From assembly GCF_900114705.1 (NCBI RefSeq), contig NZ_FOTW01000009.1:62001-126000 (forward strand): DNA of 64,000 nucleotides. The letters are read 5' to 3'. Below the pieces are notes generated by a model. That model was given only the letters and a program-made list of their open reading frames with translations, was not told the DNA's origin and did no database searches. The translations under genes were made by a program, and so were the position numbers. The DNA comes from Rugamonas rubra. GTDB lineage: Bacteria > Pseudomonadota > Gammaproteobacteria > Burkholderiales > Burkholderiaceae_D. How positions within the stretch are numbered: the stretch's first letter is position 1; each line of letters starts with the position of its first letter. Shown one piece after another: positions 45,317-54,205 of this stretch.

Positions 45317-46018
45317 TCAAGCTTCGCGCAGGGAGAAATTGAACGGCTGCAGCGCGACCGCGCCAACCGGTTGGCCGTCGCGCGTCGCCGGCAGGCAGCG
45401 CCAGGTGCGCACCGCGCTGATCGCCGCCTCGTCAAGCCGGCGGTGGCCGCTCGAACTGTGCACGCTGGCCTGGGTGACTTGGCCGCTCGCGTCCAGCGCC
45501 ACCCGCAGCACCACCACGCCACTTTCGCGCTGCAGGCGCGACTCGGCGGGGTAGCGCGGCGCCGGCCTTTCCGGACAGGCGAGCGCCAGCTCCACGCCGA
45601 GCGCCAGCGGCGCCGCAGGCAGCGCCGTCTGCACCGCCTGGGCTGCGCCGTCGCCCGGCTGCGCGGGCGGCGCGGGCGGCGCGGGCTGCAAAACGGCGCT
45701 GGCGACTGCCGGCGCAAACTGCGGCGCCGGCTGGGGCGGCGGCTGGGGCGGCGATAGCAGCGCCGCCGCGGCCGGCATGGATGGCGACGGCAGCAGCGCC
45801 GCCGGCTTCGAGCGCAGCGGCGGCGCCGCCGCCCGGCGCGGTGCGGATGCCGGCGCCGGCGCGGCGATCAGGCTGACCATGGTGGCCGGCGCCGGCGCCG
45901 GCTTGGCCGGCCCGCCATAGCGCCAGGCGGCCGACAGCATGGCCAGATGGACGGCCAGCACCAGCAACAGGCCCGGCAGCTTTCCGACGGCGCTGCGTCG
46001 CAAGCCCCGCGCGCTCAT
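45317..46018 (-). CDS. TonB-family energy transducer
   Basis: 233 residues: one N-terminal membrane helix (LPGLLLVLAVHLAMLS), a Pro/Ala-rich periplasmic spacer and a C-terminal TonB domain (RYPAESRLQRESGVVVLRVA, SSGHRRLDEAAISAVRTW). It would link inner-membrane energy to the receptor encoded in the same operon. The start overlaps the stop of the di-heme gene (ATGA). Confidence 0.86.
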   Translation of the reverse strand: MSARGLRRSAVGKLPGLLLVLAVHLAMLSAAWRYGGPAKPAPAPATMVSLIAAPAPASAPRRAAAPPLRSKPAALLPSPSMPAAAALLSPPQPPPQPAPQFAPAVASAVLQPAPPAPPAQPGDGAAQAVQTALPAAPLALGVELALACPERPAPRYPAESRLQRESGVVVLRVALDASGQVTQASVHSSSGHRRLDEAAISAVRTWRCLPATRDGQPVGAVALQPFNFSLREA

Positions 46019-47229
46019 TTGCCATGGGGATCGGCATAGCGCGGATCGTTCAGGAAGCCGGCATCGCTCAGCGTTTTGAGGAAGGCGAGCAACTCCGACT
46101 GCTCCCGCGCGCTCAGGGCGATATTGCCGATCAACTCGCTCTTGAGCGGATTGCGCCGCCCGTCGCCGGCATTGCTGCCGTGGCGTATCCGGCGGCCGCC
46201 GGCGGCGTAGGTGGCGACCACCTGTTGCAGCGTGGCGATGGAACCGTCGTGCATATAGGGAGCGGTCTGCGCCACGTTGCGCAGGCTGGGCGCGCGGAAC
46301 TTGCCCATGTCCTCGGGCCGGCCGGAATTGTCGATCAGGCCGGGGCTGGCGGCCGGATAGCCGCCCTTGCCGTCGATGTTGTACAGGCCGGTGTTGTGGA
46401 ACGGCGTCTCGATCACGCGCGTGCGGGCGTGCAACACCTGGTCGTTGAAATTGAAGCCGCCATGGCAGTGGAAGCACTCGGCCCGCTCGCCGAAGAACAG
46501 GTTCTTGCCGCGCAGTTCCTTGCGCGTCAGCGTCGCTTCGCCGCGCTGGTAGCGGTCGAACTTGGCGTTGCCGGAGACCAGCGCGCGCTGGAAGCTGGCG
46601 ATCGCCTTGACGATGTTGTCCATGTTGACCGGCGCCGGCTCCTGCGGGAACGCGCTGGCGAAGCGCCGACTGTAGGCCTCGCTGGCGGAAAAGCGCTGCA
46701 GCACGGTCGCCTTGTTGCGGTCGTTCAAGCCCATTTCAATCGGGGCGTCGCCGAACAAGGGCACCAGCATTTGCCGTTCCAGCGTCGTCAACGCCGGGTT
46801 GGCCCAGGTGTAGCTGGCGTGCCAGGCGGCGTTGGCCAGGTGCTGCGCACTGCGGGCGGTCAACTCCCCGGTCGCGCCGGGGCTCAGCTTGCGGCCGTCG
46901 GTGAAGGCGAGGCGCTGCTGGTGGCAGGAGGCGCAGCTGATCTTGCCGTTGCCCGACAGCTGCTTGTCGTAGAACAGATAGCGTCCCAGCTCGAATTTCG
47001 CCATCGACATCGGATTGTCCGCCGGCACCTTGGGCACGGGGAAATCGCGCGGCAAGCGCCACACCCAGTCGGCGGCGCCGTCCTGCGCTGGCGCGGCGCC
47101 GTCGGGCGCGGGCGCCGGCCGCGCGGCGGCAGGCTGGACGCCGGGCTCCTGCTGCGCCCCGGCCGGCGGCGCCAGCAGGAGCAGGCCGGCCAGCGCCAGG
47201 CCGGCGCCGCGTAGCGTCGCGGCGGTCAT
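46015..47229 (-). CDS. MbnH-like di-heme peroxidase-family enzyme
   Basis: 404 residues with a signal peptide (ALAGLLLLAPPAGAQ) and two heme c sites, CASCH (99-103) and CFHCH (252-256), plus the MauG/CcpA-type His and Met region. MbnH enzymes oxidise a Trp of the partner MbnP to kynurenine, creating a copper site. Here the partner is the previous gene, overlapping by 4 bases. No methanobactin precursor is present. Starts upstream of 47229 lack a signal sequence. Confidence 0.85.
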   Translation of the reverse strand: MTAATLRGAGLALAGLLLLAPPAGAQQEPGVQPAAARPAPAPDGAAPAQDGAADWVWRLPRDFPVPKVPADNPMSMAKFELGRYLFYDKQLSGNGKISCASCHQQRLAFTDGRKLSPGATGELTARSAQHLANAAWHASYTWANPALTTLERQMLVPLFGDAPIEMGLNDRNKATVLQRFSASEAYSRRFASAFPQEPAPVNMDNIVKAIASFQRALVSGNAKFDRYQRGEATLTRKELRGKNLFFGERAECFHCHGGFNFNDQVLHARTRVIETPFHNTGLYNIDGKGGYPAASPGLIDNSGRPEDMGKFRAPSLRNVAQTAPYMHDGSIATLQQVVATYAAGGRRIRHGSNAGDGRRNPLKSELIGNIALSAREQSELLAFLKTLSDAGFLNDPRYADPHGK

Positions 47230-48143
47230 TTCGCCACCCTGCGGAAGGCCGCCGGCAGGGCCTGGTCGGCGGCCGACTGGCCGGCGCCGCCACGGCCCTC
47301 GCCCGGCCGCAAGGGCAAGCCGAGTTGGCGGAACACGGGGCCGCATTCGGGGTCGGCCGGCCAGCTCATGCAGCCGGCCGCGCCGCCCTCGTCCCTGCCG
47401 ATGTCGGAGTATTCGAGCAGGCGCGCGAGGTCGAGCAGCACCAGGTCGCGCGCCTGCTCGAAGCGCTCGAAGCGCACCGTCCGGCGGTTCGGATTGCCGC
47501 ACTTGACGGTGTCGTTGTCGGTAGGGTTGCCGACGCAGGCGGTCGAGCCGAGATGGATGGTCCAGACCTTGGTGGTGTCGTTCTTCCGTTTGACGCCGCC
47601 CTCGGGCAGCAGCTCCAGCTTAATGAACTTGCGCCCGGCCTGCCAGCTCCAGCCCATGGCGGCGATGTCAAGCGGCGCCGGCGCCGTTTCGCTATTGCTG
47701 TGGTTGAGCGGGACGGCGGCGCCGGCCGGTCCCGGCGCCGAGACGGGCACGCCGAGGTCGAAGGCCAGGCCGACGAAATCGCCGGCCGCCACCTTGCCAC
47801 GCACGGCGGTGTTGACGGCGGCGGTGCCCTCGCAGGTCGCCGCGCCGTCCTCGAAGTCGAGCAGCGCCACGTTCAGGTACTGCCACTCGTTCTGCTCCAG
47901 TTGCAGCGGCGCCTCGGCGCCGTCGCGCGCCAGCAGGCGCACATTGTGCACGTACAGGCGGGCGTCGCGCAGGCGCGCCGGCGTGGCCGCCACGCCCAAC
48001 CGCACCGCCGGCCCGGCGCAGTGGACGGCGCTCTCCCCCGCCCGCATGGCAAAGCCGATTTCCACGTCCCGCAACGGGCCCCCGTCGACCGCCCAGGCAT
48101 TGCATCCGCACATCAACAAGATGCTGGCATAAAGATTCTTCAT
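47226..48143 (-). CDS. MbnP-like copper-binding protein
   Basis: 305 residues with signal peptide MKNLYASILLMCGCNAWA. The family pattern is seen in VRLGVAATPARLRDARLYVHNVRLL, LDFEDGAATCEGT and in a Trp-rich region MGWSWQAGRKFIKLEL that would hold the Trp modified by MbnH. It binds copper in the periplasm. ATG 48143 has AAAGGGAA upstream. It lies between the TonB receptor and MbnH. Confidence 0.83.
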   Translation of the reverse strand: MKNLYASILLMCGCNAWAVDGGPLRDVEIGFAMRAGESAVHCAGPAVRLGVAATPARLRDARLYVHNVRLLARDGAEAPLQLEQNEWQYLNVALLDFEDGAATCEGTAAVNTAVRGKVAAGDFVGLAFDLGVPVSAPGPAGAAVPLNHSNSETAPAPLDIAAMGWSWQAGRKFIKLELLPEGGVKRKNDTTKVWTIHLGSTACVGNPTDNDTVKCGNPNRRTVRFERFEQARDLVLLDLARLLEYSDIGRDEGGAAGCMSWPADPECGPVFRQLGLPLRPGEGRGGAGQSAADQALPAAFRRVAK

Positions 48144-48203
48144 ACATTTCCCTTTCAAACACTCGTGAGTAGGCCCGGCCTGCGGCCGGGCCAGCCATGT
48201 CGC

Positions 48204-50573
48204 TTAGTAGCTGGCGCGCAGGTTCAACATGAAGCTGCGCGGTTCGCCGTAGAAGTTGTAGATGTTCGGCGTGCCGACGGAGGCGTAGTATTTCCTGTCG
48301 AGCAGGTTGTTCACCACCAGGTTGAGCGAGTAGGTCTTGTCGACCCGGTAGGCGATGCTGCCGTTGAACACCGCGTAGCCGGTGTTGAGCAACTGGCCGC
48401 GCCAGCCGCGCGAGCTCTGCGCCGCGCCCACCGCGATCACGCCGCCGCCGACGCTGAAGCCGGCCAGGCCGCTGGCGGCGTCGAAGCGATAGGTGGACCA
48501 GAGCTTGAACTGCTCCTTCGGCGTCTGGATCGAGTAGCTCAGCCCCTCGTTGGCGCGGTCCTTCATGTAGCGCGTGCTCAGGCGCGTGTAGCCGGCCACC
48601 ACGTCGAGGCCCTTGAACGGCTGGCCGGCGACCTCGAGCTCCCAGCCTCGGCTTTCGACCTCGCCCGCGTTCAGAAAGAAATTGGAAGTGGGATAGGCCG
48701 GATCGGCGTAGGCGCGGTTCTGGTCGCGTAGATTGAACACGGCCAGCGAGGCGGCCAGCCCGCCGTCGAAGAAGTCGCCCTTGCCGCCGACCTCGTACTG
48801 GCGCCCGGTGCGCGGATCGAGCACGCCGCCGTCGGCCTTCGCCTGGGTCTGCGGCACGAAGATGTCGGCGTAGCTGCCGTACAAGGTGACGTTCTTCGAC
48901 AACGCATACAGCAGGCCGCCGTAGGGGGTGAAGCGATTGTCGGCCTTGGCGCCGTCCTTCCACGGTGTCTGCGCCGAGGGCGCGATGGCGCGCGTCCTGG
49001 CCTTGAAGGTGCTGCTGCGGCCGCCCAACACCAGCGTCAGCGGATCGGCCAGGCTGAGGCGCAACTGCGAGTAGAGCCCGCTTTGCCGCGTGTCGCTCTC
49101 GCTGCCCGAGGTGTAGGCGATGGCCGGCTCCGTGACGGCGCCGAGCTCGCCAAACACCACGTTGTTGACGTTCGGCCCGTTGCCCGAGCTGCCGGCGCTG
49201 TTGTAGACCTCCGAATTGGCGCCGAACATCAGATTGTGCTTGCGCCCGAACCAGGTGAACGGGCCGTTCGCGCTGGCGTCGACGCCGTCGCGCAGGTAGT
49301 CGTAATCGCCCTGGAAGCTGCGGTAGCTCACCAAGTGGTTGCTCGGATTCACCCCGGTCGAGGTGAAGGCGTACTTGTAGAACTGGCTCTGCCGGCGATG
49401 GTTGACGCTCGCCTTGGCCACCCACTGGTTGTCGAAGCGGTGCTCGACGCTGGCCGCCGTTTCCTGCGTGCGGTAGGCCATGCGGCCCCAGTCGGGCGTG
49501 TTGAAGGTCGAACGGGCGACGTCGAGCAAGGGATACACGCCGGCGTCGGGATTGCCGAGGTTCAGGTAGGCGGGCAAGCCGGACCAGGGCGCCTTGACCT
49601 TCTGCTCCTGCGCCGCGAACGACAGCGCGAAGGTGGTGCGCGGACTCGGCGCGTACTCCAGCGCGGCCAAGCCCAGCCATTTCCGGCTACGCGTGTGGTC
49701 GTAGAAGTATCCGCGCTGCTCGTCGGACAGCACCAGGCGGCCGCGCAGGGTCTTGTCGGCGTTCAAGGGGCCGGTGACGTCGCCCTCCAGGCGGTACAGG
49801 TCCGAGCTGCCGGCGCTGGCGCCCCAGGCCAGCGCATACGCGTCCTTGGGACGCTTCTTGACCAGGTTGACCACGCCGCCTGGCTCGCCGACGCCGCGCA
49901 GCAGGCCGGCCGGGCCGCGCAACACCTCGACGCGCTCGTACAGCGGCAGGTCGAACTGGTGCGACGGGGTCATGCCGTTGTAGGAGGTGACGCCGTCGTA
50001 CATCACCCCCATGCCGTAGCCGCGCGCGGAGTACTGGTTGTTGGTGGTGTCGTTGGCGATGACGTTGATGCCGGTGACCTGCTGCATCGCCTCGCCGACA
50101 GTGGCCATGCCCTGGTCGTCCATCTGCTTGCGGCTCACCACCGACACCGATTGCGGGATCTCGCGCGCGGCCAGGGCGACCTTGCCGGCGACGCCGAGCT
50201 TGCCCGGCTTGTAGCCGGGCTCGACGACATCGAGCACGTCGATGGTCGGCAATTGGACCAGCCCGCCGTTGGCGCCGGCGCTGATCTGCACCGCCTTCTC
50301 GGCGGCGAACGTCGCGTGCAAGCCACTGCCGGCCAAGGCCTTGTCGAGCGCCTCGGCCAGGCCGTACTCGCCCCGCACGCCGGGGCTGGGCATGCCCTTG
50401 AGGCTGGCCTCGGTGTAGAAAAACTGCGCGCCGGTCTGCTGGGCAAGCGCGGCGAGCACCTGGCTCAAGGGCTGGGCGGGAATGTCGAAGCGCTGGCTTG
50501 CGGCCTGGGCTGGAACGAAGGCGGCGGCGAGCGCCAGACAAATGGCCGCCATGGTTTGATTCGGATACTGCAT
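48204..50573 (-). CDS. TonB-dependent receptor with N-terminal STN domain
   Basis: 789 residues: signal peptide (AAICLALAAAFVPAQA), STN domain (FDIPAQPLSQVLAALAQQTG), plug (GPAGLLRGVGEPGGVVNLVKKRP) and barrel ending FMLNLRASY. The STN domain usually signals to an anti-sigma factor; none is in the window. With MbnP, MbnH and TonB downstream it probably imports copper or a copper chelate, though a ferric siderophore cannot be excluded. Confidence 0.87.
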   Translation of the reverse strand: MQYPNQTMAAICLALAAAFVPAQAASQRFDIPAQPLSQVLAALAQQTGAQFFYTEASLKGMPSPGVRGEYGLAEALDKALAGSGLHATFAAEKAVQISAGANGGLVQLPTIDVLDVVEPGYKPGKLGVAGKVALAAREIPQSVSVVSRKQMDDQGMATVGEAMQQVTGINVIANDTTNNQYSARGYGMGVMYDGVTSYNGMTPSHQFDLPLYERVEVLRGPAGLLRGVGEPGGVVNLVKKRPKDAYALAWGASAGSSDLYRLEGDVTGPLNADKTLRGRLVLSDEQRGYFYDHTRSRKWLGLAALEYAPSPRTTFALSFAAQEQKVKAPWSGLPAYLNLGNPDAGVYPLLDVARSTFNTPDWGRMAYRTQETAASVEHRFDNQWVAKASVNHRRQSQFYKYAFTSTGVNPSNHLVSYRSFQGDYDYLRDGVDASANGPFTWFGRKHNLMFGANSEVYNSAGSSGNGPNVNNVVFGELGAVTEPAIAYTSGSESDTRQSGLYSQLRLSLADPLTLVLGGRSSTFKARTRAIAPSAQTPWKDGAKADNRFTPYGGLLYALSKNVTLYGSYADIFVPQTQAKADGGVLDPRTGRQYEVGGKGDFFDGGLAASLAVFNLRDQNRAYADPAYPTSNFFLNAGEVESRGWELEVAGQPFKGLDVVAGYTRLSTRYMKDRANEGLSYSIQTPKEQFKLWSTYRFDAASGLAGFSVGGGVIAVGAAQSSRGWRGQLLNTGYAVFNGSIAYRVDKTYSLNLVVNNLLDRKYYASVGTPNIYNFYGEPRSFMLNLRASY

Positions 50574-50881
50574 GAGAACTCCTCTGATTGACTGTTTTCT
50601 GTTGCCACCGGCGCGGCAAGGCAAGGACGGTCGAGGCCGGCCGGGCGCGCGCGATGGCGGCGAGCAGCACGTATCGGCTGTCGCGGTGAAAGATTCGGGT
50701 GCTTGTGTGACATTCCCTGTCGCGCGCGCCAAGGCGACACGCGGCAACGCTGCAACGCGGGCGGGCACGGCGGCGCGCGGCCGGCCGCCCGCCATGCTTC
50801 AACAGCGGATCGGCTAGACGCCGATGCGCGGCAAACGCCGCTTGCTCACGCGCCTCGCACGAGGCGGCACGCAGGGGGAAA
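50574..50881. other. Intergenic region before the copper-type operon
   Basis: About 300 bp with no supported gene. It contains GGAG before the receptor start, GC-rich repeats (GCGCGCGGCCGG) and no clear promoter or Fur box. DUF2946 lies upstream on the same strand, so the operon may run through. Confidence 0.5.
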
Positions 50882-51274
50882 TCAGAGGAGGGATGGCGGC
50901 GCGCGCGATTGCGCGGCGGCCCACACGGCCAAGGGGCGCGGGGATTGATAGAACAGCGATGGCATCGTGGCGCAGGACACGGCTTGCGGCAAGAGCAGAT
51001 TCCAGGAGGGCAAAATGCCGGGCGAGCCGGCGTGGACTGAACAGTACGGGCAGTGTTCGAGTTGCAGCGATTTCTTTGTCAGCGGCGGCAAGGACTGGGC
51101 CCCCTCGTCGCCGAGCTTGACGAACTTCATGCCGTCCACCGTACAGATTTCCATCCACACTTCGCCTTTGGCTGCCGCGACGGCATGCGAGAAGGATGGC
51201 GCAAGCGAAGACAGCAGGATGGCGAAGCACGCTAACCATGCGGTGATTTTACTTCTGACAAACTTGCTTTGCAT
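50882..51274 (-). CDS. DUF2946-family small secreted protein
   Basis: 130 residues with an N-terminal hydrophobic segment (ITAWLACFAILLSSLAPSFS) and the family motif LEHCPYCSVHAG, a CxxC that could bind copper. DUF2946 genes usually stand beside TonB receptors and copper proteins, as here. ATG 51274 is chosen; a GTG at 51280 is possible. TAAAAT (51281-51286) overlaps the start region and may be a -10, giving an almost leaderless message. Confidence 0.75.
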   Translation of the reverse strand: MQSKFVRSKITAWLACFAILLSSLAPSFSHAVAAAKGEVWMEICTVDGMKFVKLGDEGAQSLPPLTKKSLQLEHCPYCSVHAGSPGILPSWNLLLPQAVSCATMPSLFYQSPRPLAVWAAAQSRAPPSLL

Positions 51275-51528
51275 GCACACATTTTAGCACCAGGACTTGC
51301 CTTCTAGCAAATCGCGCGGCGGCCGGCCGGGCATCCAGTCCGGCTCGCGCCCATCGGGGCAGCGATAGGCCAGGCCGGCAGCGGCGCCAGCGGATGATCC
51401 AGCGCTGGTGGCAACTGTAGCTGTCGATCGACTGATACAGCATGGCTCTGTCACCTTGGCCTTGTGCCTTGTCGGCGCCGCGCCGCGCTCCTAGACTGGT
51501 AGCGTTTCCACACTGCGAACTGCATACC

Positions 51529-52113
51529 ATGACCGAACTCCTGCCCTTGATGAGCTATTGCTTTGTAATGTCGGCCACACCCGGGCCGAACAACGTCATG
51601 CTCGCCACCACCGGCGCCAATTTTGGTGGTCGCGGCGCGCTGCCGGCCATTCTGGGCATCCAGACCGGCATGTTCGTGCAAACCATGCTCATGTGCGTGG
51701 GGCTGGGAAGCGTCTTTACGGCCTACCCGTTGACGCAGCAGGTGTTGCGTATCGCCGGATCGCTGTATCTGGTGTTTTTGGCTTGGAAGCTCAGCGGGGC
51801 CTCGGTGGGCGGGGCGCAGGCCCCCAAGGCGGTGTCGTTCGCCCAGGCGGCGATATTTCAAGCGCTCAACCCGAAGAGCTGGGTGAAGGCCGTTACGGTG
51901 GCATCGGTGTTCATGCCTGCCGGGCACAATCCGCTCGCCGCTGCGCTGCTGGTGGCGCTGATCGGCACCCTAGTGGGCATGCCTTGCAATGTCATGTGGG
52001 CCTTGTTTGGCGTCTCGATTCGCCACCTGCTGAAGGACCCGCGCAAGCAGCGCGTGTTCAATTTGACCATGGGTGCAATCTTGCTCGTCCTGGCGGTAAT
52101 GTTTTTGCGCTAG
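51529..52113 (+). CDS. LysE-family translocator
   Basis: 194 residues with SATPGPNNVMLATTGANFGG and FQALNPKSWVKAVTVASVF, the LysE/RhtB signatures, and six predicted helices. ATG 51529 gives the normal N-terminus MTELLPLMSYCF. A MocR regulator begins 9 bp after its stop, so the two form a regulated export unit. Confidence 0.87.
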   Translation: MTELLPLMSYCFVMSATPGPNNVMLATTGANFGGRGALPAILGIQTGMFVQTMLMCVGLGSVFTAYPLTQQVLRIAGSLYLVFLAWKLSGASVGGAQAPKAVSFAQAAIFQALNPKSWVKAVTVASVFMPAGHNPLAAALLVALIGTLVGMPCNVMWALFGVSIRHLLKDPRKQRVFNLTMGAILLVLAVMFLR

Positions 52114-52122
52114 ACTCTCGCC

Positions 52123-53589
52123 ATGTTCGACATCGACCGCTCCTCCCCCATCGCCCTCTCCAAGCAGATCGAGGCGAAACTGCGCCACATGGTCGAGAGC
52201 CGGGCCCTGCCCGGCGGCGCCAAACTGTTGTCGATACGCCAACTCGCCACCCAGTTGGCGGTCAGCACCAATACCGTGGTGGTGGCCTATGACAGGCTGG
52301 TCGCGGCCGGCGTCATCGATTCCCATGGCACGGCGGGTTTTTTTGTGCGCACCACGAGCGACGCCGGCAGGTCGATTCCCGATGAGGTCGCACTGGAAGC
52401 GGGCACGGAGCAAGAGCCGGTCTGGTTGGCGCAGCAGGCGAACGATCAGCGCGCCGGTGTATTGCAGGCCAGCAGTGGCGCCTTGCCGCCGACCTGGCTG
52501 CAGGACGCGGTGCCGGCCGCCGCCGTGCAAAGGGCCTTGGCGCGCAGCGCCGCAGGCATGGCCTCGCGCTGTCCGCCGCAGGGGCTGCCGGAGTTGCGCG
52601 AGCACATCGCGCTGCTGTTGCGCGGCATCGGCGCCGCCTTCGACGCCGGCCACATCCTCACCACCTTCGGCGGCACCCACGCCATCGACTTGATTTGCCG
52701 TAGTTTTTTGCAGCCCGGCGACACCGTGCTGGTGGAAGACCCCGGCTATTTTCTGATGTTCGGCCGCTTGCGCCAGGACGGCATACGTTTGGTGCCGATC
52801 AAGCGCCGGCCCGACGGCCTCGATCTGGACGAATTGGAGGCCGCCTGCCGCGAGCACCGTCCCCGCCTGCTGTTCGTGCAAACGGCCCTGCACAACCCCA
52901 CGGGATGGAGCAGCAGCGCCGCCAATTTGCACAAGGTTTTGATCTTGGCGCAGCAGTATGGTTTCCTGATCGCCGAGGACGACGTGCATGGCCATTTCCA
53001 GCAAGGCCACTGTACCCGGCTGGCATCGCTGGCCGGGCTCGACGGGGTGATTTACTACTCCAGCTTTTGCAAGGTGCTGAGCCCGGCCCTGCGGATGGGC
53101 TATCTCGCCGCCGCCCCCGCCCTGCTCAAGGTGCTGATGCGCACCAAGATCCATTCCATCATGACGCTGCCGGCGCTGAACGAATATGTGCTGCTGGAAG
53201 TACTCAGGGCCGGCAACTTGCGCAAACATCTAGACCGCATGCAACGCAAGATCATGGCGGCGCGCAACGTCAGCACGCGCCAGTTGAGCGCGGCGGGCGT
53301 GCTGTTCGAGCAGCCTGGCGACGCCGGCATTTTCTTGTGGGGCACCATGCCGGAAGGACTGGACGTCGACTTGTTGGTGCAGGACGCCTACCGCAACAAG
53401 ATCCTGCTGATGCGCGGCGCCGCCTTCTCGGCGAACGACACGCCCGACCAGCACATCCGTTTCAATGTCGCCTTTAGCCAGGAGCCGCGCCTGAGCAACT
53501 ACCTGCAGGAGCGCCTGCAGGCCGTGGCGGGGGCGCGCTCGAGTTTGGCGCGGGCCAGCGCCACGGCCGGCGTGGATGGCCAGCGCTAA
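52123..53589 (+). CDS. MocR-type regulator: GntR HTH fused to PLP aminotransferase domain
   Basis: 488 residues. The winged HTH (residues 10-75: LSKQIEAKLRHMVESRALPGG, LATQLAVSTNTVVVAYDRL) is followed by a fold-type I aminotransferase domain; SSFCKVLSPALRMGY holds the likely PLP Lys. MocR proteins sense PLP or an amino acid. It is probably cotranscribed with and controls the LysE gene. A possible hairpin lies at 53635-53661, but without a T-run. Confidence 0.86.
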   Translation: MFDIDRSSPIALSKQIEAKLRHMVESRALPGGAKLLSIRQLATQLAVSTNTVVVAYDRLVAAGVIDSHGTAGFFVRTTSDAGRSIPDEVALEAGTEQEPVWLAQQANDQRAGVLQASSGALPPTWLQDAVPAAAVQRALARSAAGMASRCPPQGLPELREHIALLLRGIGAAFDAGHILTTFGGTHAIDLICRSFLQPGDTVLVEDPGYFLMFGRLRQDGIRLVPIKRRPDGLDLDELEAACREHRPRLLFVQTALHNPTGWSSSAANLHKVLILAQQYGFLIAEDDVHGHFQQGHCTRLASLAGLDGVIYYSSFCKVLSPALRMGYLAAAPALLKVLMRTKIHSIMTLPALNEYVLLEVLRAGNLRKHLDRMQRKIMAARNVSTRQLSAAGVLFEQPGDAGIFLWGTMPEGLDVDLLVQDAYRNKILLMRGAAFSANDTPDQHIRFNVAFSQEPRLSNYLQERLQAVAGARSSLARASATAGVDGQR

Positions 53590-54081
53590 TCCACCTCGTG
53601 GCCGCGAACGCTGGGCGGCCCTGGCGCATGCGCTGCCCGCTCGCATCATGGCGAGTCGGGCTACGTTAAAGAATACTGCAGCCAGGGTTTGAAAGCACCC
53701 TTCTTTTATTTCGACCACCGGATGGATAGCGGGAGCGAATAATAATCAGATCAATTCGTTCATTGGAATATAAAGTAAATACATGTGCCGTCAATTACGC
53801 CTGGGAGTTTTCTGGCGGCCGCAAAAATCTCCGCCAGACTTGGCATAGTGGCATACTCATTGGGCCTGCAACTGATATTTCCAGTACGGAATATCATATA
53901 GACAAACTCAACATTAATTCGCGGAAATTTTATTTCTCGTAATTAATTCAATTTTATTTCACGAAACATCTTCTAGCCAAGGTCCCGGCCCAGCCAAACA
54001 AAGCCGATCCGCCATATATGTCAAGAAATATTTTCACTCAGGAATCGACTGTCGTTGAATATCAACAGCATAAAATACCTG

Positions 54082-54110
54082 TTGTCGTATTAATAAATAT
54101 TACTTAATAT
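54082..54110 (+). promoter_or_regulatory. Candidate promoter of the RiPP locus
   Basis: TTGTCG (54082-54087), 17 bp, then TAATAT (54105-54110). Transcription would start near 54117, leaving an 89-base leader with a tandem repeat before the precursor ATG. Confidence 0.5.
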
Positions 54111-54159
54111 TCTCTGGCGTCGCGTCGATCCCGGCATGGGGGCCGAAAGTGCTGGAATC

Positions 54160-54181
54160 AAACATCTGTTAAACATCTGTT
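54160..54181 (+). repeat. Tandem 11-bp repeat before the precursor gene
   Basis: AAACATCTGTT occurs twice without a gap, one helical turn apart, 24 bp before the precursor ATG. It may be an operator for an unknown regulator, or act in the RNA. The ribosome site AAGGAA follows it. Confidence 0.6.
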
Positions 54182-54205
54182 TGTTACTCACACTAAGGAA
54201 TAGCT

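Larger units (their letters stand above)
53590..54205. other. AT-rich region before the RiPP locus
   Basis: No gene is supported. From about 53690 the sequence turns AT-rich, unlike the rest of the window. It holds an inverted repeat CTGGCGG/CCGCCAG (53812-53837), a promoter (54082-54110) and a tandem repeat (54160-54181). The base change suggests transfer of the following genes or a long control region. Confidence 0.6.

Noticed and set aside
51284-51454. 57-codon minus-strand frame ending PRDLLEGKSWC just before DUF2946
   Set aside because: GTG start without a ribosome site and no family match; looks somewhat gene-like but not supported.
53635-53661. Hairpin after the MocR gene as terminator
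   Set aside because: Stem contains a bulge and is not followed by a T-run.
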